From contig JAJOZX010000194.1 in the NCBI GenBank assembly GCA_023014485.1, forward strand, positions 519,501 through 583,500: a DNA stretch of 64,000 bases, read 5' to 3'. This document shows positions 21,217 through 32,030 of the stretch, piece by piece; positions within the stretch are counted from its first letter, which is position 1, and every line of letters begins with the position of its first letter. A model generated the notes under the pieces. The model had not been told where the DNA came from, made no database searches, and saw nothing but the letters and a program-made list of their open reading frames with translations. The stretch comes from Bathynomus jamesi. Taxonomy: Eukaryota > Arthropoda > Malacostraca > Isopoda > Cirolanidae. Position numbers and translations under genes: made by a program.

Positions 21217-21859
21217 TTATGTTCTTGTGGTTCGGAACCCACGTAAAATTGTAGGTCCCCTCCACCACCACGGAGGACATACACAATAAACGAACACAGT
21301 TAGGTAGACCAGCCATGAGTGGATCCTAGGGTCTTTGTTGGTCTGAAACATTATAACATTATATCCTCTAAGCCAATCAGTGATTGTCTCAAAATGTACA
21401 CAGTAGCCCACCAAGATTCATGTCATTTGTGTTGCAGTAGGTCTCTTCATATTCGCTATCTACGTGTGTTTTGTGAACATTTTATGCCCATCATGTCTGG
21501 GAAATGGCCTGCAAGCGAGTGTGTTGGTAAACCAGCCAAGGTGCCCAGGAGTCATTAGTACTATGAACATAAAAATGAAAGTGATACACAGAGGGTTGAG
21601 GCAGGCGAGCATCAGGTTGATATGGGTTGGTTGCTTAGCTTGGCTTCCTCTACTGTTAAAATGATACTCAATAACAATGATTGATGTTAATGAAGTCTTT
21701 GTTTGAATTGTACAAAGTTGAGTATTGTCACTTATACTGATCGTGGCAGCCACTTTTTGTTGTTTTATTATTGTTGCAGTGGAGCCATTTCCTTGCTGCT
21801 TAATGTTTACTTTTCATATGGGGTGGCATTGGAAAATCACATATATGTATTTTTAAGTA
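21217..21859. other. Non-coding, apparently single-copy stretch
   Basis: No repeat partner or protein motif seen within the window. Short open frames here lack coding character. Confidence 0.45.
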
Positions 21860-22258
21860 CAGGCAGTCCCTGGCTTATGAACGAGTTCCGTTCTCACGAT
21901 GGTCTTTAAGTCAAATTTGTATGTAAGTCAGAACCCATACGAATGGTTTGTACTTAATGTCTGTTTGTCTAATAGTATATATATACACTTCACATATGTA
22001 TGTATAAGAAACATTAAAGTAATTAAAGGTTAACACTTACTCTGTGTCCTAATAATGTCTTGCATACTGGAAAGGGAATTATTGAAGGAAGAAAGGCAAA
22101 CTTTACATGGATGATGTAGTTCGCAGTAAGTAGTGCGCCAATTCGTTACTACGAACCATTGTAGGTAACTCAGATTTTTAAAATAATAGACTTTACAGCG
22201 GTCTGTTCGTATGTACGGAACATTGTAAGTCGGATGTTCGTAACCTGGAGACTGCTTG
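21860..22258. mobile_element. Tigger-like MITE
   Basis: The left end caggcagtccctggcttatg and the right end (complement of caagcagtctccaggttacg) are inverted, with TA outside each. The 399-bp body has no coding sequence. Terminus style resembles pogo/Tigger MITEs. Confidence 0.75.
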
Positions 22259-22429
22259 TAACCAACTTTTTTCTAATGTTTAAGACCTATTTTGGCACAT
22301 TTAATCATTATTTAGTCATTCTGTAAGAAAAGAATAGTATTTAAAGGCATTTATTTATCATTTCAACTGATTTCACTATTAAGCAAGACCCTATCTCCAT
22401 AAGCACCATGTTATAATGACCTCTATTAA

Positions 22430-22622
22430 CGGATTTTTCACTTAGTGGACAAGCCTCAAGAACGTATCCTGTCCATTAAAAGAGGTATGATAGTTATGGT
22501 AAATGACAAATACTAAAGTTTTTCTTTTTCATGATGGAAGCCCAATGTGAGCAATGGGTCATGACCAGGTCATGATTTAATTTTCCCAGAAGAGTTCCTT
22601 GTTCCATGCGCAGTCTATGTAA
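22430..22622. repeat. Dispersed repeat, inverted copy of 19234-19420 region
   Basis: Shares gaggtatgatagt and agaagagttccttgttccat (as complements) with 19262-19345. Confidence 0.5.
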
Positions 22623-22654
22623 CAAAAGTTTCTCAGGTGACCATTCTGAATTGT

Positions 22655-22655
<1 letters not shown>

Positions 22656-22728
<73 letters not shown>
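22656..22728. repeat. (TA)n microsatellite
   Basis: TA repeat abutting the next element. Confidence 0.95.
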
Positions 22729-23045
22729 TAGGGTGAGCCACACACATATATGATAAAAAATTAAAATGCACAAATAAGAGCTCCTAATGCATTTTCTCAT
22801 TCCTTATAAGGAAAAAGACCTCAGACCAGATTTTTAGCTAAATCCATTATTTAAGGATGGCGCAAGTTTGAAGAAATTTGCCACCCCAAACTGTATAATG
22901 ATACTAAGGCTTTGAGTTGCGCCACCTCTAAATATGCACGAATTGATCCAGATTTTTTATTTCCAACATCATTCGTGGTTGTGGAATATGGGCAAATGTC
23001 ATGAGAAATATATTTCTCATTTTCATTTTTTTTTGGACCACCCTA
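22729..23045. mobile_element. Short MITE with TAGGGTG ends
   Basis: tagggtgagccaca at the left and the complement of gtagggtggtccaaaa at the right form imperfect inverted ends about 317 bp apart. No coding sequence. Confidence 0.55.
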
Positions 23046-23348
23046 CTGATCAGGTGGTGACCAGAGTTTCAGACTAAATTTATGAAAAAAAACCTATTAA
23101 TTTTTAATATTTACTGGGGTTAAATTGTGTTTTAATACTCAACTAGTGACCCATCACTTTTTTTTTTTCTTTTTTTTTTTCTACTGTAGTTTTAGCTCCT
23201 CTTTCCAAATGTACAATTGAAATTTGTCGCAAATGAATATTGTTTTTTATAGTTTAAATAATAACCCATTCATATTTAATAATTGAAAAATATTAGTTTT
23301 TATTCTTGAATTTAATATCACTTTTTTTAAGGTAAGGTAAACTTTTTT

Positions 23349-23350
<2 letters not shown>
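23046..23350. other. Non-coding A/T-rich stretch
   Basis: Includes poly-T runs near 23158-23180. Nothing else recognised. Confidence 0.5.
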
Positions 23351-23398
<48 letters not shown>

Positions 23399-23410
23399 TG
23401 TGTGTGTGTG
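23351..23410. repeat. (GT)n microsatellite
   Basis: Near-pure GT repeat with one GG interruption. Confidence 0.95.
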
Positions 23411-23703
23411 TTCTACCTTTTTCTTTATGTACAAAGATGGCATTAAGAAATTTAAAAAACCCAGTTTGTAAATGTTTACAGGAGATGTGTACAATAAGTG
23501 GGTTTTTTCTTGTAATCTTCGCTGGGTTTATTTGTATATACAGCTAATGCTCAATTTATAAGTAGGCAATGGATTAATGATATTTTTTAATGTAAATAAA
23601 ATGTACATTTGTACATAAATGATATGAATTATAAAGTATTGTTATGCAAAATGGCTTTTTTCAAAGCTTTATTCTTTGTAGCATCAGACAAAATACAAGA
23701 ATT

Positions 23704-23724
23704 TTATCTATCTATCTATCTATT
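23704..23724. repeat. (TATC)n microsatellite
   Basis: Five tetranucleotide copies. Confidence 0.85.
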
Positions 23725-23869
23725 ATAGGTTCTGTATGACGATGTACCTACATTAGCCAATCAGAGCATGGCATGTATAAATGTCATGCCTACGTCATTC
23801 TCATTCTCAGCCACAGTTCATAGTTATGTCAGATTGTGACAAGTGCAGTCTGACTTTCTTTAAGTGCAT

Positions 23870-24166
23870 AAAAAAATTTGTGTATAATAATAAGGCAGCC
23901 TATGCTGGCCTAACAACACTTGGTTAAGAACATTATACAGTGAACCACTCTGAACATTTTGTTGATCGAGACTCTGGGGCCCACATGCAAAATATAGAGA
24001 GGCTCTGGAAGGATGTTAAGAGCTGGGTGCTTCATACGAGGATCAAAAATTATCATTATAAATATTACTTCACCCACTACCTCTTCATAAATGAGCATTC
24101 GCAAATTGACCACCTACATTACTTCCTCAAAACTATCGGGGAACTATATCCACCTCCACAATAAGG
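23870..24166 (+). pseudogene. ISXO2/Merlin-like transposase C-terminal fragment
   Basis: The frame reads AYAGLTTLG-stop-EHYTVNHSEHFVD and then GAHMQNIERLWKDVK, followed by a helical tail ending ELYPPPQ. TVNHS..FVD..GAHTQ.IE..W is the signature of the ISXO2-like DDE domain of Merlin (IS1016-type) transposases, and the E of NIERLW is the expected third catalytic residue. One stop lies near 23926. The first part of the enzyme is not adjacent. N-terminal zinc-ribbon fragments of similar type lie at 24776-28567. Confidence 0.75.
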
Positions 24167-24192
24167 CAAGTTTAGTACATATATATTATAGG

Positions 24193-24232
24193 GGGGGGGG
24201 GGGTCTGGGAGGGTGAAGCCCCCCCTGGGTTA
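24193..24232. repeat. G-rich/C-rich palindromic block
   Basis: A run of about ten G, then tctgggagggtgaagccccc, which can pair with it. Same style as the GC block at 40430-40510. Confidence 0.5.
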
Positions 24233-24324
24233 GCACACACAATCAAAGAACACACAGGTTAAAGTTAGGTTTTTTATTTATTTATTTATTTATATATTCC
24301 TAGCTTGTTTGGTTTTGGTTAATA

Positions 24325-24477
24325 TCCAAAATACATTTTTTCTAATGTATTTTGGTGTGTTTGGTTCATATATGACCTTCATTTCTAGCAAAAATGAACC
24401 AAAACATAGGAAAACTTTGATGTTTCATAACTTTGTTTTGGTTCATTTGTGCAAGGTATGAAGGTTATATTTGAACA
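24325..24477. repeat. Palindrome, imperfect
   Basis: The left arm (tttggttcatatatgacctt) and the right arm (its complement with changes near 24455) form a hairpin related to the one at 25914-26093. Confidence 0.6.
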
Positions 24478-24775
24478 TAAGGTTAATATGTTTTAAATAA
24501 CATGGGCTTGACCTGTAACTCAAAATAACTTTTTAGGAGGTAGTTTTAGTCGCTTTATTAAAATTTGTCACTCATTTTTTGTGCAAACTATTGTAGAAAA
24601 TAATAATAATAATATTAATATAAATGTGTGTGTATATATATATTTAGTGTATTTGTAGTTGGGGGTGGTATGATGTCATGTTACTCTATGACTTAATTAG
24701 TTTGTTGGTTTCTGTTCTGGCTATATTTTTTTTTTTCTAATTGGATTCAGTTTGGTGGTGTTTGTGATAGAATTA

Positions 24776-24836
24776 TGACGTGCCATTCGTGTGGTTTTGA
24801 CTTTGAGAACTTTATTCATCATGTGCCCTAGATGAT
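24776..24836 (+). pseudogene. Merlin-like N-terminal fragment 1
   Basis: The ATG at 24776 gives MTCHSCGFDFENFIHHVP and then a stop. The same start recurs at 25187, 28383 and, on the minus strand, 27272. The C-x2-C pair at the start is intact only in some copies. Confidence 0.5.
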
Positions 24837-25186
24837 TAATTAAATGATTAACTGAATGCCCGGTTAGGTCAGCTGTATGCCCTTGATGATTGGTTAAGTC
24901 ATGATATTGGTTAATATTCATCTTTTCACCCACTCACGCGCAGTTAAAACAGTATATTATATTGAATTGCCATTCAAAACTAAGAAAATATATATATCAT
25001 GTTGTGCAAATTTGTTCAAATATGCTTTTTTTTTAATAAAATATATTTCCTATTTTGGCTATAATGTACTTTTTTCATAAAATATTTTTCCTGATTGCGG
25101 TATTTTTTCGCTACTCTGCGACTTAATTAGTTGGTTGGATTTTGTTCTGGCTATTTTTTTTTTCTAATTGGATTCAGTTTAGTGGT

Positions 25187-25372
25187 GTTTGTGATAGAAT
25201 TATGACCTGCCATTCATGTGATTTTGACTGAGAACTTGATTTGTCATGTGCCCTAGATGAAGACAAAGGATTGGATGTTTTTATCAATTCCAACATTATT
25301 CTCTCATCCTTAACTTGCCCAAAATGTGACAGTGAGTGCCTAATACGAAAAGATCAGAAGATATTTAAGTGA
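25187..25372 (+). pseudogene. Merlin-like N-terminal zinc-ribbon fragment 2
   Basis: Starts MTCHSCDFD-stop, then DEDKGLDVFINSN, then SLTCPKCDSECLIRKDQKIF before a stop. CP.C....L.K....F is the start of the zinc ribbon that precedes the DDE domain of ISXO2-like transposases. The preceding 100 bp repeats 24680-24775 directly. Confidence 0.6.
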
Positions 25373-25387
25373 AATAACCAATATTAA

Positions 25388-25485
25388 CCTGTTAGGTTAA
25401 TTGAATGCCCGGTTAGGTTAACTGAATACCCAGTTAGGTTAACTGAATACCCAGTTAGGTTAATTGAAGGCCTGGTTAGGTCAAC
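25388..25485 (+). repeat. 22-bp minisatellite, about 4.5 copies
   Basis: The unit gttaggttaactgaatacccag repeats head to tail with small changes and runs into gattggttaggtt. The unit itself contains a TTAGG core. Confidence 0.85.
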
Positions 25486-25544
25486 TGTACACCCTTGATG
25501 ATTGGTTAGGTTGTCATGATATTTTCATTAGTTTAAATGAAAAT

Positions 25545-25725
25545 GATGAGCAAACTTTTCTGGTTAATTTTGAGGTATTTTGTACGAAACAGCCATCCAT
25601 TTCTTGTGCAAATACGTAGTTTTTGAGATGATGATATCTCAAAAACTACGCATTTGCACAGGAAACAGATGGCAGATTCATGCAAAAAACCTCAAAATTG
25701 ACCAGAAAAGTTTGTTCTCATCATA
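25545..25725. repeat. Long palindrome P (copy 1)
   Basis: Arms of about 82 bp centred near 25632. The arm carries tttctggttaattttgaggt, then a word ending ttgcacaggaaa, and mirrors itself. Copies at 26630-26812 and 28681-28842. Confidence 0.9.
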
Positions 25726-25913
25726 AAAACAGACTGGGTGTAAAAACAAATAATTACTGTGATATTTTCGTTAGTTTAAACAAAAATGATGAGAGCAAAC
25801 TTCTCTGGTTAATTTTGAGATGTTTTGCACGTTTCCTGTGGTAATGTGTCATTTACAAGATCTCGTAACATGAACATGTTAGGTTATGCTTTATTGTATA
25901 AAATGTAGTCAAA

Positions 25914-26093
25914 AATATATTTTTCAAGTGTATTTTGGTGTGCTTTGTTCAAATATGACCTTCATTTCTTGTGTAAATGAACAGAAATACAGTTGTCATT
26001 GCATGGCCCAAACATGTATTTCTGTTCATTTGCACAAGAAATGAAGGTTATATTTAAACAGAGCACACCAAAATACACTAGAAAAATATTTTT
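25914..26093. repeat. Long palindrome Q
   Basis: Arms of about 80 bp (ttcaagtgtattttggtgtg and complement) centred near 26004. The loop contains ttgcatggcccaa. Confidence 0.88.
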
Positions 26094-26629
26094 TTTTTAT
26101 TTCAACTTCAGGCCATGTCATTTGCGACATAGCTAATTACCGAACATAACATACCAAAATAAATTAGAAAAATATATTTTGGATATTAATTTCAGTGTTG
26201 GTGAAACATTCAATAATTACCATACTACCTCTCAAAACACTGCCTGGACTTTTACCAGCCTTAGTCCCTGAAAAAGTCCAATTTACAGGATTTGGCAGGA
26301 AAACCATGGTTAACAATTTGACATTACTGTTCCTACCCCTTCAAAAAATAGAGTATGTGGGACTAACTTATGCAAACTCTGAAGGAAAAAGGCTTCAACA
26401 AATTAATATTGTATTTAAGGACACCAGAATTTGAATACTATGTCCAAAATTTGGGTTAATATTAGTCTTTTAACCCGCTCACACGCAGTTAAAACAGTAC
26501 AATATATTGAATTGCCATTCAAAACTGACTAAGAAAATATATATCTTATCTTATGCAGATTTGTATAAAAAGTGTTTTTTTATTAAAATATATGGTAATT
26601 ATTCATTTTTTGACCCACTCTCTTTTTAT

Positions 26630-26812
26630 AATGAGAGCAAACTTTTCTGGTCAATTTTGAGGTGCTCTGCACGAATCTGCCATCCGTTTTCCTGTGCAAA
26701 TGCGTAGTTTTCGAGATATTGTCATCTTGAAAACTATGCATTTGCACAGGAAACAGATGGCAGTTTCGTACAAAACACCTCAAAATTAACCAGAAAAGTT
26801 TGCACTCATCAT
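26630..26812. repeat. Long palindrome P (copy 2)
   Basis: About 86-bp arms centred near 26721, same sequence as copy 1. It continues rightwards into an atttaaacaaaaatatcatg..taacctaaccaatcatc segment shared with 36291 and 63931. Confidence 0.9.
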
Positions 26813-27084
26813 TTTCGTTTAAACTAACGAATTTAAACAAAAATATCATGACTTAACCTAACCAATCATCTAGGGTGTACAGTTGACCTAACCGGTGTCA
26901 TGTACTGAACTGTCCGCAAAACATTAGGACCGATCAATTTGTGATGCGTGATCTTTACGGGGGCTCCACCCTGGTACCCCCGAGACCTAAATTATACAAA
27001 TGATAATGTAATAACATGTGCCAACCTTGCATGGGTAGTCCGCTAAATTTTGCCTGCCCTTAAACTGAAATGACACGTTTATTT

Positions 27085-27272
27085 TTAGGATTTTTTTATG
27101 GCATCTAAAGACCTGGACTTTTCTTAAAATACAAACACTATTGTATTTAGGGCAGGTCACGGATGTCTTAATTATTCCGTGATTGAAAAAAAAGGTCTAA
27201 ACTCTTGTTTTCATCGAGGACAATATGGCGGATCACATCTTCAAAATCAAGTTCACAAGATTCACACGTCAT
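27085..27272 (-). pseudogene. Merlin-like N-terminal fragment 3 (minus)
   Basis: The minus-strand ATG at 27272 reads MTCESCELDFEDVIRHIVLD and then SVTCPKYNSVCILRK after a frame change. The second ribbon cysteine is Y here. Inverted counterpart of 28383-28567. Confidence 0.6.
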
Positions 27273-27637
27273 GATAATAGAACAAAAATCACCAAACTAA
27301 CAAGTAACAAAGAAGTAGGCAAAATCAAGAAAAAGTAGCCAAAAAATCTCTAAAAAAGGTAGCCAAAATAAACAAACTAACCGAAATTTGGTTATTATAT
27401 AGAAAATGGCGCAACCCGAAGTATGATATAAAAAACATTTTATTAGGTCAATTTCGATGTGCTGAAGCCAAATCTGTTAACCATTTGGTATGCAAATTAC
27501 ATTTTAACAGATTATAAATAAAATTACAAATTTTTGAAGTTCATTCATTTGCCCATCATTTATGTTTTTGGTTCCAATAATTTTGCTCCATGAGTCAAAG
27601 TAGTTCTTAACAGAAGCAATTTTATAACCCTTTTAAA

Positions 27638-27820
27638 ATGCGCCCTTTTAATGTTTGTATAGCAATAGTGTGTGAAGGGTGTTCTGTTAGATACATTGAA
27701 GCTATTGTAAAGTGTTACGAAAATGATGAAGAAGCAATTCTATTTTTCCAAAAATATGGTGTTTTGCTTTCTGAGTTGTCATGCCCAACGTGTGGTTATT
27801 TTACTCTTAGGTTAGGTTAG
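27638..27820 (+). pseudogene. Merlin-like N-terminal fragment in palindrome loop
   Basis: A 60-codon frame with ENDEEAILFFQKYGVLLSEL followed by SCPTCG. This is the E.AI.FL...G.L....CP.CG opening of ISXO2-like transposases and a different subfamily from the flanking copies. It ends by running into the TTAGG array, so the rest is missing. Confidence 0.55.
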
Positions 27821-27836
27821 GTTAGGTTAGGTTAGT
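27807..27836 (+). repeat. Interstitial (TTAGG)n, about 6 units
   Basis: Perfect ttagg repeats, the arthropod telomere unit, located inside the Merlin-like foldback and directly after a zinc-ribbon fragment. Confidence 0.9.
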
Positions 27837-28382
27837 TTTCATGTGCTTGTTAGCCATTTTTTAGGCAAATGCTTCAAAATAAGAGTAAAATATAAATAAC
27901 ATTTACTCTAATTTGAAGCATTTGCACACCAAATGGTTAACAGATTTGGCTTCAGCACATCGAAATTGACCTAATAAAATGTTTTTTACATCATACTTCG
28001 GGTTGCGCCATTTTCTATATAATTACCCGAAATTTATACGCATACATATTAGAAAGTAGAAAATATTTTTTTATAAAAAAGTACATTTTATACAAATTTG
28101 CACAAGATAATATATATATTTTCTTATTCAGTTTTGATTGGTTATTCAATAGTATATATTGCTGTTATAGCTAGGTATGACTGGGTCAAAAAACGAATAT
28201 TAACCAAATATATTTCCTATGTTTCGTGTTTTTTCAATATACGTATATATATCAACTATTTGTGAATATTTCCAATTTTTTGGTGTTTCTAGCTGCTTCT
28301 GCTTAATTCAATTTGTTCTGTTTTAAAATTAAATCATTATTAGCAATTGGTCTGTTAGTTCAGTGTTTTTGTGACCACAAGT

Positions 28383-28567
28383 ATGATGTGTCAGTTTTCC
28401 ATATTTGACTTTGAAGACGTAATCCACCATATTGCCCTCGATGAAGACAAGAGTTTAGACCTTTTTTCAATCACGGAATAATTAAGACATCCATGACTTG
28501 CCCTAAATGCAATAATGCTTGTATTTTAAGAAAAGACCAGGAGGTCTTTAGGTGCCGTAAAAAAATC
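28383..28567 (+). pseudogene. Merlin-like N-terminal zinc-ribbon fragment 4
   Basis: Starts MMCQFSIFDFEDVIHHIALD, and in a second frame LTCPKCNNACILRKDQEVFR then CRKK. This is the best-preserved ribbon here (C-x2-C and a downstream C). Stops and one shift separate the halves. Confidence 0.65.
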
Positions 28568-28680
28568 CTAAAAATAAATGTATCTCTCGTTTCAGTGTTT
28601 CAATCTTTAAGGGCATGCGAAATTTAGTGGACTACCCAAGCAAGGTGGGAACATGTTATTACATTATCATTTGTATAATT

Positions 28681-28842
28681 AACTTTTCTGGTTAATTTTG
28701 AGGTATTTTGTACAAAACTGCCATCCATTTCCTGTGCAAATGTGTAGTTTTCAAGATAATGATAGCTCGAAAAATACACATTTGCACAGGAAACGGATGG
28801 CAGATTCATGCAAAACACCTCAAAATTTACCAGAAAAGTTTG
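28681..28842. repeat. Long palindrome P (copy 3)
   Basis: About 77-bp arms centred near 28763, followed by aaaaacagactgggtgtaaa exactly as after copy 1. Confidence 0.9.
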
Positions 28843-28869
28843 TTCTCATCATAAAAACAGACTGGGTGT

Positions 28870-29389
28870 AAAAACGAATAATTACTAAAATTTGGACTTA
28901 GGCCTACCAGCCAAAGACTGGAATCTTGCATAGTCTTTTAAATGCAATGATTTTTCCAAAATGTTCACCATCACACAAGGATTCATGCAGATTTTACAAT
29001 CTGGCAGATACTATATAGGGTAATGTGGCAGTATGCTCTCTGCATTCTTCTTTAGCTCTTGCCAATGTTAGGTATAAAAGCCACTCTTTTAGGTGGCTGT
29101 CTGCACTGACATTTAGAAACTGATGATGATGGGGTCGGCGAGCCACAAGCGGGTCATGCGATAACTTTGCACTTTAAATAGTTTGCTACACATTACATAC
29201 TTTTTTTTTTAAGTGGACGAAACATATAATCTAATGCCAGAATACCAGAGCAACAAGGCTTATCCAGTTAGCCCTATACTGGTAATATTATACTAACTAA
29301 TGTACGCACATCAGTAGGGCTATTATAATTTCTTTGGCCTAACTCAGGGGCTTGGATCAACTGCAGATCCAGACAGAATCAAAAGGTTG
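28870..29389. other. Non-coding stretch with inverted-repeat arm
   Basis: Mostly unassigned. The part 29298-29375 (agtagggctattataatttc, gcttggatcaactg) is inverted at about 30228-30306, bracketing the LINE fragment between them. Confidence 0.45.
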
Positions 29390-30106
29390 ATTGATTGATT
29401 GATTGTTTGAAGTTTTATATGGAGGAGCTCAGCCAATAAGGCTATTTACATCCTCCAAGACCAAAACACCTTGTTCCAGGAGAACTTCCACTGTTCCTAC
29501 ATCAAGTGCTGGGTCTATTATTATTGGGATGAGAGAGCAATAGAGAAAGCACACCATTACCTTTTTCAGTTCTGGGGCCAATTCCAGAACACTCAGAAAG
29601 GGATGAATATGAGGCCTGTTAGTACTACTAAACATGAACTGATAAAAATGGAACCAAGTACTAAGTCAACAGTAACAGCCAGATGGAGTAACTAGGAGGT
29701 AACAGATTAATAAACCTGTGGGAATGAAAATCGGTATACAATGCAAGATTTAAAACTCTCTCAACCGCCCAGATGCCACTACAAACTTGAATACTTGGTC
29801 CATAGTGAAGTGTATCAATGGGGGCGAAAAACTATCCCCACCTAATAGGACTGATAAAGTAAAGTTCCTGACTCCATATTGCAAAAGAGAGAATCTTAAT
29901 TTTTTCCTTTGCCTAGTATAACATGGACAAAAAAGAAAGAAATGGGACAGTGTCTCTGGTAAATTACAACTAACACATAATGGGGAGAAAGCTAGTCCAA
30001 TCCGGTGTAAGTAAGCCTGAAGGCCTACATGGCCTGAACGGAATCTAAATATTATAGAAGCTTTATAGTGGGAAGAAGGTACAGGCCAATTTCTTGTGCC
30101 CATCAA
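29390..30106 (-). mobile_element. LINE 3' fragment with (ATCA)n tail
   Basis: On the minus strand the coding end is followed by a UTR that finishes in (ATCA)n at 29392-29410, a tail type found in some non-LTR retrotransposons. The copy is 5'-truncated at about 30106. Confidence 0.7.
29750..30106 (-). pseudogene. LINE ORF2 C-terminal fragment
   Basis: The minus-strand frame reads FRSGHVGLQAYLHRIGLAFS, then PLCVSCNLPETLSHFFLFCP, then YTRQR. The C-x2-C..E...HF...C cluster after the RT/RNase H region is typical of I- or Jockey-like LINE ORF2 C-termini. RT itself is lost by 5' truncation. The frame stops at 29750. Confidence 0.7.
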
Positions 30107-30733
30107 AAGGTTAACCTACATTAGGTTAGTAATAGTTTTGGCCTACGTACGCCTACGTCTGGGGTACTCGTACGCCCAACGGGCATCCAAGGCACTCGTT
30201 CAGTAATTGACCTAGCCTGATTCTGACTAACGTAGACCTACAGTTTATCCAAGCCCTGAATTACGTCAAAGAAATTATAAATAAGCCTACTAATGTGTAT
30301 ACATTAGGCGGATCGCCCATTAGGCCAAGTTAGTGTACGGTATTACCATAACCGTAGGTTATAGCATATAGTTTGCAACATAAAATTAAACTTCAGGCTT
30401 AGCTTGAGGATTGTTTAATCATATTTTAAACAAAAAAAAATTAAGTTCACAAAATTCCCTAACTTGAATTATATGGTCATTAGCCTCAACCACTTGGCGA
30501 GGGCCAACTTTCTAATACAGTACTGTATCACCTCAGGTGAGCCGAGTGATAGGCCTTGACCATATTTGGGACTAATGAGGGTCATTTGATTTGAGTCACG
30601 GTCATGGGCGCTTGTAGATAGTGATGGGACATTCTTTTTATGTTCGGTTTTTTCTTGTTTTCTTTGTTTTTTAAATGTGGGTCAAAGGTAATTTTAGTAA
30701 AATATAAACCTAAAAGTGGTTATAAAATGTAGA
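30107..30733. other. Non-coding stretch
   Basis: Contains the second inverted-repeat arm (about 30228-30306). Otherwise nothing recognised. Confidence 0.45.
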
Positions 30734-30913
30734 AAAACATTCTTTTGACAAATCTTCGGACTATATTAACTGTATCTTTTCTGTATATACATGGACGACC
30801 TTACCATCGAATAAAAACTGCACGTACTGGCTGTCATTGGAAAGGAAAAATTAATCATTTAATGGATGCTGATGACCTTGTTCTTCTGTCACCCTCTCCC
30901 CTTGGGCTGAGAG

Positions 30914-31396
30914 CAGGGCCGAATTTTCCAATAGGCAACATAGGCCATTGGCCTAGGGCCCACCAGTAACTGGGGGCCCACTGGGGACCTCCTACAATCC
31001 CTTGACACAAACAGTATCATTGACAAATTTGCCATAAAAAAAAAGCAGGAAAAAGTCATTTTGAACTTCACATAGTTGTGCTTGCAAAATTTATTATGCT
31101 TCAGTTTCATTGTATTTTTCCATTATTCCTATGTGTAAGATGTACATGATATGGAACTTGATTTACTTTGATGTACTTGATATGGAACTAATTTGATTAA
31201 AAATTATTAATGTGTAATGTATTACATTATGTTGTAATTCTTATTGCAAAATTTATTATGCTTCAATTTGACTGTATTTTTTTTCATTATTCCTTTGTGT
31301 AAGAATAAGTTGTACATGATATAAAACTAATTTGAATAAAATTATTGATGTGTTACATTATGTTGTAATTCTTTTTTTTTTTACATTACAATATTA

Positions 31397-31446
<50 letters not shown>

Positions 31447-31533
31447 ACAGTACATATATATATATAATATTTTGGGGGGGGGGGCACTGATAAGGTTTGG
31501 CCTAGGGCCCACAAGCAAGTAAATCCGGCCCTG
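30914..31533. mobile_element. Non-autonomous hAT 'CAGGGCCG' copy 1 (TSD GCTGAGAG)
   Basis: GCTGAGAG at 30906-30913 and 31534-31541 frames a 620-bp element with ends cagggccgaatt and its complement (aatccggccctg). Inside is (TA)n and a G run. 34976-35546 is a second, nearly identical copy. Confidence 0.95.
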
Positions 31534-31984
31534 GCTGAGAGCACTATTAGAAGAGATAAGTGAACAATATGGCATAGAAAATGACATCACCTATAATGGA
31601 GCAAAGGGTTGTATTTTGATTTTTAGGTGTAGGGCCGTTTCCTACAATACGCGAAGTAGGCGACTGCCTACGGCCCCGCTTCTAAAAAGTGTAGGAGGCA
31701 AAATTTCTAAAGGATGCGATAGAGAGTGAATTCGAAACAAGCTTTGTATTTATTGAGCGAAATGTTTTTAAAAATGTAAAAATGTTTTTGTGCAGTGTTA
31801 ATTACGTTTAAAATTTACAACAAAAGAAACATTAACTTTCAATGAAAATTTTCATTTTGGCAATACAAATTTGGCCTATTGTGTGCAATGCTAGTTATAG
31901 GCATATTCTTTAAAATAAATTAAAAAAGTTAGTAACCATTTCGCTTTCTGTCCTATTTATGCCTATCTCTCTCACTCACTCACT

Positions 31985-32029
<45 letters not shown>

Positions 32030-32030
32030 T

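Larger units (their letters stand above)
26990..28682. mobile_element. Large foldback Merlin-like element
   Basis: Outer arms of about 260 bp (26990-27250 and 28420-28682) are inverted copies. Both include the N-terminal zinc-ribbon coding sequence, on opposite strands. Inner arms (27386-27510 and 27905-28035) are a second inverted pair carrying tggcgcaacccgaagtatga. A short frame and a TTAGG array sit in the middle. I infer a non-autonomous foldback derivative of an ISXO2/Merlin transposon. End bases and target duplication are not established. Confidence 0.65.

Noticed and set aside
23353..23547. Frame starting with alternating Cys-Val
   Set aside because: It is the translation of the (GT)n microsatellite.
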